In this document: one piece after another, positions 1-13,125 of the stretch | Position numbering within the stretch: the first letter of the stretch is position 1 | Layout: the number at the start of each line of letters is the position of its first letter | Assembly: GCA_025677815.1 (NCBI GenBank) | Contig: JAIXMP010000031.1 | Coordinates: 248,001 to 312,000, forward strand | From: Phascolomyces articulosus | Taxonomy: Eukaryota; Mucoromycota; Mucoromycetes; Mucorales; Lichtheimiaceae | Length of the DNA: 64,000 nucleotides | Direction of reading: 5' to 3' | Made by a program: the position numbers and the translations under genes | The notes under the pieces: generated by a model | The model's database searches: none | What the model was told of the DNA's origin: nothing | The model's input: only the letters and a program-made list of their open reading frames with translations

Positions 1-298
1 GTGAAACATACTCGTCGTATCATGACCTAAAAGAGTCAACCAGCTCTCTTCTTCCATTGTAATTATATAGTATCGCATTTTGTAAAAAAAAAAAAAAAAA
101 GAATTTAGATAATCGTTGTCCATTTTGTTTGATAAGAGAGAGGGGATATATAAAATGACCATGTCATTTATTTTATTTATTAAAGACAGATTGCTTATTA
201 AACCTCACCAGCTATTCATATGTGAATTGTGTGGTCAGTAATTCTGGTTGACAAGTTTCATGGATGTATAAAAAAAAAGTAATTGAATTTTGTGTTAC

Positions 299-769
299 CT
301 TTTTACGCATTTTTCTTTCATTCTCGGATGCTTTCAGTCGATGGGCTTGAAGGATTCTTAAATTACGTTCTAAATTATCTTGTAATGCTTCTTCTTCTTC
401 ATATAATGCATCTATCGATTTTTATGCCAATAAGTATATCGAATGAATGATCATACAAACAAACAAAAACATATATCCCATCATCCATCCATGAAGGTCC
501 ATTATTATACAAATAAATAAATAAATACCTAATGGATTGCCTCCTTTTTTTTCAAGTTCGGCAAGAGCTGCTTTTGCTTTTTGTTGTTGTCCATACCGCA
601 TTTCATATTTCACTTTCTTAATTCCCTTTTTTGTATCTGGTAATCGTAATCGTTTCTTTTCTAATGCTTTTTTTTCTTCAGGTTGTTGTTGTTGTTTCCG
701 TTTGATACTTGAACCATTGCTGTTTTTGAGAATGAGATCCAAGGTTTGTTTGGCAAGTCGATTGGACAT
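299..769 (-). CDS. Small basic, charged protein; 3' end unresolved (possibly RRT14-like)
   Basis: Two exons can be read: 769-529 and 411-299, joined by an intron at 528-412 (donor GTATTT, acceptor ATAG, phase 1). The ATG at 769 opens MSNRLAKQTLDLILKN, followed by a Q/K/E-rich stretch, a KKGIKKVKYEMRYGQQQK segment, and in exon 2 an acidic-then-basic helix (ALYEEEEALQDNLERNLRIL, then a K/R-rich end). Exon 2 stops at an in-phase AG|GTAACA donor. The next exon is uncertain: an open minus-strand segment lies at about 1-45, and some acceptor choices there give an immediate stop. The composition suits a nuclear or nucleolar protein, and the charge pattern recalls the fungal RRT14 family, but I cannot confirm that. 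Reading through the first intron adds a false hydrophobic tail. Confidence 0.55.
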
Positions 770-871
770 TATTATTATTAATATTATTATACGTGAATGA
801 TTATAATATACAAAAAAATGACAATGAGGAATGTAAATGAAAACTCTATAATTTTTTTTTTTCCTTTTCAA

Positions 872-3800
872 ACTAAACTCACAGGATGAAGGTAATGCGT
901 GTGCGTGTGGCTTTTTGTTGAAATCCCAAAAAAGGTAATTTTCCCCTGTTTGCCGCGATATTTTTCATGCAAGCTGAACTAAAATTAATCAACTATTTCA
1001 AGGTACAATCAGTATTATTCGAAATGTGGATGAGAGTTATAGAACACGTCGTGGATATTAGAAAACGGAATGTTTCTATTTATATATGGATGTAACTGAT
1101 ATCAAATGATGGATCATATTATGAATAAACATTCACACTCTTGCGTTCTTTTTTGACCCATTCATCCAAACGCTGTCGTTTTTTTCCCTTTCACACCATC
1201 TTCTTGTCTTTTGTTCTAAGCGCTTTTTTTTTTAATCCATACTGTGCGGAAGAAGAAAAAAAGAACTGATAGGCATATATTATATGATTTTATTTAGACA
1301 TAATAAAGAAATTTACACCACAATTGTCACTTCACAATAATGGAATTTAACACTATGAGGAATCAACTCTTGATACTCCTGCAGCATACGTATGTCACTA
1401 GACAAAGTTTTCAACCTATTCTTGAAAGGCCTTGAACTCGGTTGGTATTGGTATTGATTTCCCTATTTATATTAAAAATTGGGGGGGGGGGACTTTCTAG
1501 AATAATAGTGTTTGTTATTCCATTATATTACACGATGAAGTAATGTTAGTATATTGGTGTTTGTTACCTCATTTATAGTAAAGCAGGTGCCTGTATAAAA
1601 ACATATTCCAAAGAAGGTGTACACCAGATTGCTTTCATACTACATCATGAATATAACGTTTTACATTTTGATGTAAATTAATATCTTTATTCATTGGTTA
1701 TGATCTGTTCTTACTATCAAAACACTTCCCCCCCTCCCTCTGCTTACTTCAAACATTATTGTTTGTAAACGTATATATCCATTTTTTGGACAATATTTTT
1801 TTGATACAATTGCCTCTAACCGGTACCCGTTCTACAACTTATAGATAAAAAAAGGTGATTAACATTATTTATTCAAAAATTAAATAATTTATATATACTC
1901 AAAAGCCCAAATATTCTACGGATCAATTATTGAGATATATATTGTGGACTGTAAAATACTCTTTGGAGTAGTTTTCCTTGGTAGAAAGTGTGTGCAAGTA
2001 AGAGCACGGGAGAATGTGTAAAAAAGGAGTGTTTTTCATTCCATTGTCTTGTCATCCTTGGAAGAATAGAATCACCCCATTATATAATATGCATATAATT
2101 AGGCCTATTTTCTGATGATTGCTTCATAGAGTAATAAGTCAACATGTTTCATATTTTATTAATAAATTTAAAGCACCTTTATTAGTTATTTATGACATTC
2201 CTTCACAAACTCCTTTGTATAAGGTTTTGCAAACAGACTTTATTTTTGTACTATTCCTAATCAAACTTTTAGTATCCAAAGTTGCGCGCTTGTACATCAT
2301 CCGACGAAACGGATTCCAATTTATAGTGTAGATATGTATTTTACATAGAATACATACCAACAAATGGCTCGGCTATTCGAATCTCATCATGTAGTATGCA
2401 GTTCTGGAAAAGAAATATTGATACAAAAGTTCTTGAGGCCACTTTATTTGATTGTGATACTGTTTATAAGACTACACAACGTTATTGGAAGCTTCCGAAT
2501 AGATCTCCTGTAAAGCAGTAGACTCGACCTCTCCTTGGTTTTGTGTGAGAAAAGAGAGAGAGAAAAATGCCTTCTACCACTCAATGTCAAACACACTATG
2601 TTTTCGAAATTTTTGTACGAGTCGATTCACTTCAAACTTTTTCCAAACATTCATAGTGGATAGATTGACACCACGCGTATAATATATAAATAGTTTACCG
2701 TATTTTCAGAATTTGTTTTTTTTTTTAACAAACGCGTTTATTTTTTTCTATTGAGTGTTGAAATAAACTACTGGGACGCGATCTTTTTCCTCTCCTGTTC
2801 AAGGGTATACTTTGTATCGTACAATAAGCCACAGTGCGCATCCCGTTGTATATCCGTACTATAATCGATCTTTCTCTTTCTGAACATCTATCACATCAAA
2901 AATGGCATGACTCTCCAGCCGAACACATAAATAACCAAACTCAAACTCAAATGGTGCTGCTTAATTAAAATCTTATAAATTTTGATTTAGAAGAACCAAG
3001 GTTACCTGGCCGTTGCCAAACGTTGTTGTAATATAATTATATATATATCTATTTCTATAGATCATCCCGAACGAGGTAGGATCAAAGAAGTAAAACAACA
3101 ACCAGGAGTTCATTTCATGATTTGCTGCCTCTTCCCCCCTTAAAAAACAAAAATCAACATGTATGTCATGTACCTCCATCAATATACAAACAAACAAACA
3201 GACTGTCTGTAGGGTGTCATGAGAATATAATTAGACGGAGCACCCAAATTTATATAGACTTATATATCATCAACGCAATCGTGTTTTATATCATCTTCTT
3301 ACCATGAAAAGAAACAAAAGTGTCACCATTGGCAAATGAAGTAATAGTCAAGGTTAAATATAATACCAAGAGGATGGAGAACAATCCAGTAAGTCATGTT
3401 ATGTAGAAGAAAAAGAAAGAGTATCAAAAAGATGCATATTTCCTTTTTCACAATTTTTTAAAGAATAGTATAGTCCTTTGATTCTAGTCTTCTTTCATTT
3501 AATAAAATAGAGTGTCTCATATTTTTAAAGTTTTGTTGGTAGTACCTAATGATTACGATCCTTTTGTTATACAAATAATACGTACACATTTATAATATCT
3601 CTTTTAAATGAGTATACTTCCTATCATAGGTTGAAGCATTATTCTATAGACAATTGCATAATGTCAATCCATGATGATGATGATGATGATAATCTATCCT
3701 GTTCAATGCTCTTATCAACAACAACGAAATAGATGACCTGCATCCCTATGCAACGCAACCCAAAACAAGGAAAGCAAATAAACAATTGTACAACATAAAA

Positions 3801-4431
3801 ACGGGGCGTATTATTTCCACAAACAAATAAAATTCTATATAATGAAACGTTTTTATATGGGATACTTCAATGGACAATAGTAAAATGGATATATTTAGAG
3901 CATGGAATTATTAGTAGTTTAGGGAATGAATGGGGAAAATTATAAAAGGTTAATTGGATGTATTCAATTACTTTTTCCTGAAAAAAGCATCGTAATACAA
4001 TACATCACATTGTGCACAGATAAATAACTTCTATTGCACATATATTTATCTATATATCATCATATATAAACCCTATAGGCTATTAATATAAACAAGTTAA
4101 AGCAGTCTATAGTCCTAGATTACACAAAAAAAAAACAACAAATTGAAAGTTTATAATGAATGAAATAGAAGGAGGCGGAAGGGAATGTGATGGAACGAAA
4201 GTAGAGGGGAGGGGGACTTGCAGAATAAAAAGAAGAGAGTACGTTATTCTATTTTATGCACCTTCACACATACACACATACGGACACATAAACATCACGA
4301 TACTAACCCACCTTTTTTCTTTCTTTTTTTCTCCACTTTTCTTTCCCATATTTATCTTTTTTTTATTGACTTTATCCTTTCTTTTCATTCATATATAAAT
4401 AAACTCATTCATTCCTATTCATTTATCTCCA
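872..4431. other. 3.5-kb intergenic stretch with short coding-like fragments
   Basis: No full gene is visible. Coding-like scraps are: a 41-codon ATG frame at 2396-2521 (+), opening MQFWKRNIDTKVLEATLFD; a 44-codon frame at about 2574-2706 (-) ending KHSVFDIEW and stop; and a short K/R-rich minus frame near 1134-1200. None is recognised, and they may be remains of mobile elements or chance. There is an (ATG)n run near 3671-3690. The last 300 bases before 4432 are C/T-rich with ATATAA-type sequences and are probably the promoter and leader of the downstream LIM-binding gene. Confidence 0.4.
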
Positions 4432-7292
4432 ATGTCGACAGGTGCAGTTCCTAATCCACAACAACCACTGTCTGTCTCCTTACCACCTCAAACTCCTCAT
4501 GTTCAGGCTCAACAACAACAACAACAACAACAAGGGAATCCCATGGTCCCCTCATCGTCTACAGATGGGCAACTTGTCGTTCAGGGCAATCAAGCACAGC
4601 TTCACATGATTCGACAAAGACAATATTTTATGCAACAGCAGTTTGCCGCTGCCGCCGCGGCTGCTGCTACCGCGCGATCGGGCAGTGGTAGGACGACACC
4701 CGTCATGATGCAACAAGTGCCACCATCACCAGCGCACGTTCAACAAGAGCTGTCACCACAGCCCAATGGACTTGTTCATAACACAAATAATAGAGCTGCT
4801 GTTGTACCACAACAACAGCAACAGGCTTCCGTGACACCCGGATATCCGCTCCCCACTACCAGTCTAACAACGGGTCTCATTACAAATCAAAAGTAATTAA
4901 ATAAAAAGGGGATAAAGTATCATATATAAAGAATAAAGAGGAGAGGAGACAAAAGATTATATTAAAAAAGAGAGAGAGGGCATAATACTTATGTCCCTTT
5001 CCCTATCCTTTTACAATGATCAACTTTCTGAAATTTCCCCTTGTTTTTCATATCTACTCCATTAGATTACAGGTGACTGGACAAGCCATTCTTCGTTTAC
5101 TTCAATTTGCTGAATTGATAAGTCCAGGTGCACAACAGGTGAGTTCTCTGTTGTAATCGTCGTTCGTACGACTCTTTTTTTTCTTCTATACTTTGTTTGG
5201 ATGGGGAGGGAGAAGGAAGAGATGTGATAAGGTTTACTGCTTTTGTTTTTTGTTGGGTGATTATCCTTATGGGATTTTGGATTATCTTTATTTTGGATGA
5301 CATATATCGTCGTTGGATATATGTGTTTCTTTCTATCATTAATGATCCAAAGGAGCTGCATCTTACGTTTTTAATTGGTATTAGAGTGTGGTCGGGTATG
5401 ATGATGATGAAGAGGAAGAAAGGATTATTATAAAATAGGGAGTGAAAGGATCGTCGTTCGTGTTAAAAAAGGGCATCACCAAAAAGGAAGAAAAATTTTG
5501 TCTAATCCAGCTCTCCTTTTCATAACCGTCTCCGAACTAAAACAAACGCACAGGCAATTAGTCCAATCTTCTGGAAAGAATTTGTCAATGGATTCTTTAC
5601 GGAATCAAGTACATTTAAATTGGGTCTTTGGAGTAATCAAAAGAATATGCAAGAAATTTATGGTAAAAAAAAGAATCACGATAAGAGTGGCACCCAACTA
5701 TAAAACAACAGCAACCCCCATTTTCCCTAAAATGTCCAATTTTTATTTATTTATATATAGAAATGACTCGATCCAGTATCCCCGGTTATTTCCATACCCA
5801 ATACAATCGATGCAAAGTGATTTCCATGCAATTGACTGTTCAAGGCACCGATGAAAAACTATTACAGGATGGTTCAATAACGATTGACTGTGCTCATACC
5901 AGTCTGATCCATCGTTACGAAAATGGCGGAATGGTAAAAATTTCAACTTTTATTGAGGATATGTAAAAAGACTAATTGATAGATATGAAAAAAAAACGTA
6001 AACAGGTTGTATCGACAGGCACATTAAGTGTCTTGTTTCGTCGCCGTTATGAAACAAATGAATTACGCATTGATTGGATGCAATTCAAATGTCAACGACA
6101 TGAAGAATTTATCGAACGAAAACGAGTCAACGAAATCATGGCCAAGTTTCAGCCGCCCAAGGCAAAACAATTCAAGGCTCAACAAGCAGCGGCTACGGCA
6201 GCGATTCAATCTTCGATTAACGAATGGGGTGTTTCGACGATATTGTATACATGGTTAAAGGTTTTCTATCTTACGCTTACGGGAGCACGAGATTTGCTCA
6301 CATCGAACGTTAGATTTCCGATACTATGGGCAGGCTCGATTACGTAATGTTTTACTCGCTCACGAACAACGTTGGTCCTAAAGGTAAACATGATACTTTT
6401 TTTTTTTAGTCATGGGTTCTTTATTATTGACACACTTCTGTCGATTGATATTTTTTTAGAGAGTACACGATCGATCGCATACCACGCGACCCACGAATCC
6501 TTACAAGGTCAAGACCGTGGTCAAGTTCCAGGGCAAGGTCACGGACAGCAGGGCCAAGGACAACCGGAACCGGAACTAAGCAATAATGGTGTTTCTTTGG
6601 AACAAGTTAATACACCGGCTACACCTACTGCTACCAATCTAGGAGGCGTGGGTGGTGGTAAAATGAAAGTCCCTAAGCGAGAACCCAAACCAAAAGAAGA
6701 ACGTCCGAAATTGACACGGAAAAAGACATCTCGTACCAAACAATCCAATGCCAATAATAAAAAGAATCAACAAAGTAATTCTGTTATTACAACACCTGCA
6801 ACAGAAAGAACTGATATGGGATTTCCTACTACCACTACTGGATCACCTTCTTCTGCAAGTATCAAAACAGAAAGTACAAGCTGTATTGCGACGACTCCAG
6901 CAGCTATTTCTCTGCAACAACAACAAATGGGGATTGTGCCAACACCTGCTCCCACCAGTGGTACTGTTCCTCCGTCCCCCGTCAATGTATCTACAGGAAC
7001 ACCTATTCAACATCCTGCTCAAATTCCAAATATGGGATATAACAATACCATGCTTCAGCAACAGCAACAACAAATGTTGTTACGACAACAACAAATGTAT
7101 CAACAACAACAGCAACAATTATTATTACAACAACGACAAGCGATGGTGGTCGCTGCTGCAGCTGCACCATCGACATCGTCCATGACATCGGATGCAGCCA
7201 TGGCTACAACAACTACTTTTCAATACCCAGGTCAACCGTTTGTTCAACCACAACAACAAACACCTTCAACACCGTCTCAACAACAGCAATAA
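4432..7292 (+). CDS. LIM-domain-binding protein (Ldb1/Chip/Adn1/PtaB family), Q-rich coactivator
   Basis: Nuclear adaptor of the LIM_bind family, which bridges DNA-binding factors; fungal members act with Flo8/Som1-type factors in morphogenesis. Seven exons: 4432-4892, 5066-5138, 5554-5662, 5761-5933, 6006-6260, 6314-6383 and 6460-7292, all phase-consistent, giving 657 aa. Family motifs: TGQAILRLLQFAELISPG, then FWKEFVNGFF, SIPGYFHTQYNRCKVISMQL, RRRYETNELRIDWMQFKCQR, INEWGV, and YSLTNNVGPKESTRS, which is restored only by splicing out a 53-nt intron at 6261-6313. Both ends are low complexity: poly-Q and poly-A near the N terminus (about aa 25-80), and a long Q/T/P-rich tail with a K/R patch. 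The fifth intron (53 nt) and the second (415 nt) are the extremes. The family call is firm; the biological role here is inferred. Confidence 0.9.
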
Positions 7293-8881
7293 TGATACTG
7301 TTTACTACTATTAATTATTATCATTGTGGTGATGCAATTTTAGCAAAAAATGATACTCTGATTCTCTTTCTTTTTTTTCACTCTCTTTTTTTTTCATATT
7401 CGTATAAATAATAGTATGCCATGTTTTTTCTTATGTTTTTTTTAAAAAAAAACCCCCCAATGCGTTTCTTTTTTTTATTTTTCCAATTTTTTCAATTATG
7501 TGTACAATCCTTTTCATTTTATTATCATCACTATTACTATTCTTATTTTCTATATTATCTCATTATAATATAATATATCAACGGTTTAACATTTTGAAGG
7601 ATTTATAACTATGCAAATCATTAGTATCGTTTTTTTTATCATTGTGTTATTAGTTTGGTTTGGTTTTCTTTTCTTTGATAAGCAATCAGGATAACTAATC
7701 ATCCCTCTTATTTTTTTTTCTCGGATCAATATATAGACAAATATTCCAAGTTTAATTCACACTCATGCATGGGCATAGCAGATAAAGATTATTCTTGAGG
7801 TTTTTGGATATCAAGACAAATTATTATTTTTTTATTCCTATGCTTTCCAACAATACGGGGGGGGGGTTGTATGTTTGGTCAGTGCTTTCGGAGTTGGCAA
7901 TGATTTTTACAAGCTTAGTTGTAAATTACCAAAAATTTATGCAAGACCTTCATTTTATACTTCTTTACCCGTTTACCTTTTCTTTCAAATCATCATCCTC
8001 TTCAACTTTTATACATACACCATATCTTCACATATAAAAAGTTTTTGTCTGAGCGGCAACTGAAATAAATTGAAAGCAGTCACTTAAGAAAAAAAAAGAT
8101 ATGAAAGACCTCTGATTTCACCATTTCTTTTTTTCTCTTTTTCTCTTTTTTCTTTTTCTTTATCCTGGCCAGGGATCCATGACGGCGATTGTCCCTGGAG
8201 TAAAGAGGAGGACAGCCTTGTGCCCTCTATCCTCATTCGCAAACAGTTGGCCTATGTAAGCTTTTCGTTAAGCTCTTGGAAGTTTCTTCTTTTTTTTGTG
8301 GCATTTTTTTTTCTTCATCTGCAAAATGAAGAAAATAATCAAATAAGAAAATGATAAAAAAATACTATTACTATTTTATAATAATGGTGATAGTCTCTAT
8401 TATTTTAAATAATAATAAAATATTAATGTTCAAACCATAAACTTTTACATTTTGTTCCAAACTGTTTATAAATGTTGTTGTTTTTTTTTTATTAATGGTG
8501 GCAGTGAATAATAACAATGTGCACAGAACAAACACGTTGTTATGGTGATAAAACGTTTATTTTATATAGTACCCATACCAATGTGCTTTTTTTTTTACTA
8601 TTACACAAGTAAACCATTCGCCAACGAATGTTTTTTTTTACGTTTGCATTGCAACATGACAAATAAAAAAATAATATTGTTGTTTATGAGGAAGGAACTA
8701 TTACTTTTTTTTATAATGCGCTTACTTTATTGGAATCACTTTTGCCATTCACAATACGATCCGTGTTTTATTTTTGACAGCCTTTGTGCACTCGTTTCAT
8801 AATATAGTAATACAAAAATTAAAGTTATTTTTCGGCATGAAAAACGAGAAACAAGTCTTTTTTTCCTCACTTTTATTGATC
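7293..8881. other. Intergenic: 3' flank of the LIM-binding gene plus repeat copy 1
   Basis: T-rich and A-rich 3' sequence runs to about 7800, including a T-run/A-run palindrome near 7435-7452. From about 7880 to 8600 lies the first copy of a diverged non-coding repeat (separate entry). No ORF here looks coding. Confidence 0.5.
7880..8600. repeat. Diverged non-coding repeat, copy 1 (partner at 17985-18565)
   Basis: This stretch aligns in the same orientation with 17985-18565. Shared blocks include CGGAGTTGGC, a CATTTTATACTTCTTTACC pyrimidine block, CTTTTATACATACA, GTGCCCTCTAT, AAGCTTTTCGT, ATTCTTCTTTT-like runs and CAAATAAGAAAATG. Three short hairpins sit in the same order in both copies: here CCAGGGA/TCCCTGG (8169-8175 with 8192-8198), AGCTT/AAGCT (8259-8263 with 8270-8274) and CTTCAT/ATGAAG (8313-8318 with 8326-8331). 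No protein is conserved. It may be an old segmental duplication, a non-coding mobile element or a structured RNA gene. Confidence 0.7.
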
Positions 8882-11600
8882 ATGGCCACTGCACAAGTTC
8901 AAGCAAACTGTTTTTCAGCACCCCACGAATATCCATTGACCTATTTCACACCCACGCAATTAGATTTTACCACGATTCAAAACGCGTTTATTCAAGGAGC
9001 GGAGGCTTATCAAACACACCATTACACACAGGCTATTGAGTTTTATACTCATCATTGAATGCCCTACATCAAGATCTTCAGTATATTATTTTGTTACATC
9101 GCGCTATTGCTTATGAAAAGTGTCAGCAATATAAAGAAGCATTGGACGATTGCACCCGGATAGAAAATAATGACCTACAGCAACAACAATACCGTCCAGA
9201 CGTATATTGGGTGAAGGCAAAGGCTTTCCTTGGCCAGGGGTAGTGCGCTTCAAGCTATTGACGTCTACAAGAAAGGCTCCAATATGATATCAGCTGAAAC
9301 ATCTTCAGAAGAAAAGCAACAACTGATGCAGCAATGGCATCGCTTGACAATTGAAATCCAATATCAAACCAAATGCTTTCACGACAATTACCTTATGAGC
9401 TTCTTTCCAAAATCCTCTCCTCCTTGCCATGGCAAACACAAGGCTAATTGGCATTAACGTGTCAGTACTGGTATAAATATATTCTCCAAGATTGGCCAGG
9501 CATAGGGTCGTGCATAGATGCAATCTCAACGAGAATACCTACTGCCACCGCTCCTCCTAACTTACCAACAAATAATCATTCATTGATTCAACTCTTACGC
9601 CACGTTCAACCGCATAATGTTAAAACGGTCAAATTGTTACTTTGCCAATGGAAACGCACAAAACGTCACCATGTCATATACGGTTGGGTAGACTTCCTCC
9701 TCGAATTGTATGAAGTGAAAGTACGGATAGTATTTCAAGTATGGTGTTTAGACACCTTATCGAGCATGGATGGAATCAAATCGAAACATTGAGTAAGTGT
9801 TGTGGGACCTATGAAAGCCAGAACGAGAGGTCGTGAAAAGGAGAAGGAAGGTTAAAATATAATGGTTGGGTTTTTATTTTGGAAAATTCTTCTAACAAGT
9901 AGTGCTTATGTGATTTTTTCTTTAAAAAAGCTATACGTCCTTTCAATAATCAACAACTGTGAGATATTTTTCTACTCAACAAGGATTCTATAAAAAAATT
10001 GGAATTGTTTCAACATATACAAAATTCGTATTTTCTTCAAGAGGTTGGATTGAATGATGCAGTACGGATATGTAAAAATATGGAAACAGTCGAAGTCATT
10101 AACGAGGGTGGCTTTCTTCTCCAATCGATAAAGGCTTCACTAACACCATCCAACTGGTTTGCAACTAACCTCTGCATGATATGTCAAACGCTGCCTCCCA
10201 ATACACTATCGCAGATTCTTATCAACACGCCATTATTGACATATCTTTATCTCGCCAGTTTACGTAACTTTACCGAATCATTAAATCTTATTTACAACCA
10301 CGCTCCGCAGCTACAATACTTGACGCTATTAGTGAATGATATGGCTGAATATATGTCAACCACCACTTATTCTCGATTACAAGATGAACGTAATGACTCG
10401 GCCATGGGGACTGGTTTGAAAATATTATCCTTACAATTTTCCTCTGAAAAACAATCGGGCACCCATATAGATGATGTACTTGAGCTATTCGTGAAAAGAA
10501 GTCATCACAGCCTGTTAACTCTGGATATATGGTATGAGGATATTCTCACATACCCAAAGACATGTTCTGTATTGGCAGAAAAAGGTTTACCCAATTTACA
10601 TGTGCTTCGTCTTGTTGCAGGCAATAAGGAAACCACCTCTAATGGAAGACATCGTATGATTTCCAAATTCTTATCTGCTTGTCCTATGCTCAAGCATATA
10701 CAGTTGGAATGGCACTATCTACTAGATGACTATGTATATCAGGTCCTTGGAAAATTACCACACCTTACTGAGCTTCATCTTTTTGCAAATGAGGATGATC
10801 ATGATGTTAATGAGAAACAGCGACAACCAGATTTAGCTCGGGACAATCAGTATCACAATGAAACATCAGCAATGACACCCATGGGAGCGTCTTCTACATT
10901 TTTTGAAAAAAACCAAAGCCTTTGGTCACTCCACATTGAATCAGTCTATAACCTCTATTACCCTGATCATATATTGATAGATATGATGTCAAATATCAAC
11001 AAATGTCAATCACTCCGCAAACTTGATATTTCAAGGATATTATTTGACAATATACCTTTTGTGACATTTTTGGAGAGCATGAAATACTCAAGCATACACA
11101 CACTGAAAATACAGGCCCCTGTTAAACCGATTGGTAAAAAAGAATTGAAAGCACTTGCCTCCATACAACATGTTGAGTATCTAGAAATCCATGATTCTAA
11201 AAAAGCCCGAGGAGAAGGCTTTGATAAACCAAGATTATTTCGATTATTCCAAGAAAATCAAAATAATGATCATCCCTTTATCGTAAATCTCAGATCATGG
11301 GTGAACATCAACGGGTGGAAGCGACCATCGTTACCATCAACAACGCCATGCAACACAGAATGTTTGACCAACGTGGATATTGATAAACACCAACAAAAAG
11401 TGAAATGCTTGCATAAAATATATTCTATCCAAGAATTAAATGATAGAAGCTTTTATGACAAGAACGATCAGACTAACTACGATGTTGGTAATAAGATCCT
11501 TTATAAAAAAGTATACTGTAAAGAATGCGGTTGTGAGCATGGACAACAGACAGGATATGATGTGAATGGAATATATAGTGATCCTCAAAATGATGTGTAA
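8882..11600 (+). pseudogene. Decayed TPR - F-box - LRR gene (Dia2-like architecture)
   Basis: The parts lie in order but in different frames. Three TPR-like helix pairs run from about 8960 to 9300 (AYQTHHYTQAIEFYTHAL; HRAIAYEKCQQYKEALDDC; KAFLGQGSALQAIDVYKKG). An F-box follows at about 9378-9480 (LPYELLSKILSSLPWQTQG), then a leucine-rich-repeat region from 9999 to 11600 that is one clean 533-codon frame. Frame breaks occur near 9050-9057, 9236-9241, 9370-9385 and about 9720, and TAA at 9445-9447 interrupts the F-box. The TPR + F-box + LRR order matches Dia2-type SCF substrate receptors, which recruit substrates for ubiquitination. Neighbouring genes have clean frames, so sequencing error is unlikely to explain all the breaks. 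The LRR half could still be expressed. The start codon is a guess. Confidence 0.8.
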
Positions 11601-11765
11601 TAAAAAATACATTACCTATGATTAATTTGTTTATATGGTTACTCTCATTTTTGAATTTACCACCAAAATTTTGGCGTAATAAGAACATGTTACACCAATG
11701 GGTATGTCCATAAATTTGCATCTTTCAACTGAACGCCCTTTTTTATTATCTTTAAAGGCATATGA

Positions 11766-12775
11766 ATGAACAATATACCACCACCGTTTTTTAACCAACA
11801 ACTATTTGAACAATATACTCAAAAACCCAATATCAACATTCAAAACTGTGCTTATCAACAAATCATTCGTGACGTTACTATTACCATTGATCACATTGTT
11901 CAATCTCAACTACTTGTTCTTTTCGACATTCGAGCACAAGTTAATTTCTTACAATTTGAGCCCGAAGTAGCATGTGGTGATACACCAAAAATGATTCAAT
12001 ATGCGCCTGATTTAGCAACTGGATATATTCGACAAGGTAATATATTCTTCATGGACTGTTATCAGCAACAAACAATAGATATATACAAAATAGATCTGGA
12101 ACAATTACGGTCCAAGTGGAGTGACGATGATTGTCTAGTAGAGGGTAAAAACTGGAAGTGTGCATAAGAGAAGCTACGAAGGAACTAGATAGCAGAAGAG
12201 TCTATTTCTTTTCAAAACTTCCAAAAGAATGCGTATACAAGATCATATCATGTCTATCCATGGAGGAGAAAGTAACGTGTTTATTGGTAGCGATACCTGG
12301 CGCCAGCGTGTGTTTGAACACGTTGATGGATCTACATGTGAAGATTTTATGTTGAAGACGGAAAACAAGGCAAAATTTTGGCCATGACGGTATTATATTT
12401 TGCTCATCTCACCAATGCATTGACAATCAAAACAACGGATGATACATATGCAGTATTTATCTGGAACATATGGCTATTGGTCACTTTAAAATATCCATCT
12501 TTTAAGAACGACAAGTACGTTTTTAATATTGTTTTTTTGGAGATATGTAGAATCACATATTTATAGAAAAAGAGGAGGTGGTTGAGTTATCAAGTTAATT
12601 CTATATCGATACTTTTAGATAAGACAGCAAAAAATCTAAAAAGGAAACGCAGCTCTATTTTCAAACGCTCTATATCAAACAAGCAATCACACCTTGCGTC
12701 GTGTTGATCTTAATATGGAAAACAGTTCTAATGTGATTATATTTACTGAAATAGTTATACATATATAAACTATTT
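11766..12775 (+). pseudogene. Second, more degraded TPR/F-box/LRR fragment
   Basis: A 133-codon frame at 11766-12167 opens MNNIPPPFFNQQLFEQYTQ and contains a TPR-like stretch (IQYAPDLATGYIRQGNIFF). In another frame at 12190-12290 is an F-box-like core (FFSKLPKECVYKIISCLSM), followed by DTWRQRVFEHVDGST in a third frame. A short LRR-like piece (HTLRRVDLNMENSSN) lies near 12690-12740. The order matches the broken gene just upstream, so this is probably a tandem paralogue that decayed further. At least three frame changes are needed, and no product is expected. Confidence 0.65.
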
Positions 12776-13125
12776 AATATACGTTATTATCCTTTACTTC
12801 GCTGGTAGGAAGATTCGGAACTACATGAACCAAACGTACTATATAAAGTACAAAATACAACCATGTTGCTTCGAACATTCTTTAAAGCAATTCAAGAATG
12901 AAAAGGAACCAAGCTCATGGCCAATGTCTCGAAAAAATAACATAAAATAATATTCCTGCATTTATTTATTATATATCACGTTGTATAATTATATAAGGAG
13001 AGCATACATTTTCTTTAACAATAAAATAAAAAAGAAAAGAATAAGAATAATATGCTGTGCTCAAGTACACTCCATAGAAAAGCAATATTCAACCTCTCAT
13101 CATTTAAATACTGAAAACATTTGCT
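12776..13125. other. Short intergenic stretch
   Basis: AT-rich 3' flanks of the converging F-box relic and adenylation gene. I looked here for a carrier or reductase domain that the neighbouring adenylation gene might have lost and saw none. Confidence 0.4.

Noticed and set aside
422..871. 149-codon uninterrupted minus frame as one protein
   Set aside because: Its N-terminal 34 codons lie before the likely ATG and its hydrophobic tail is intron sequence; the two-exon model fits better.
6748..7185. 145-codon frame in the Q-rich exon of the LIM-binding gene
   Set aside because: Out-of-frame reading of CAA/CAG repeats.
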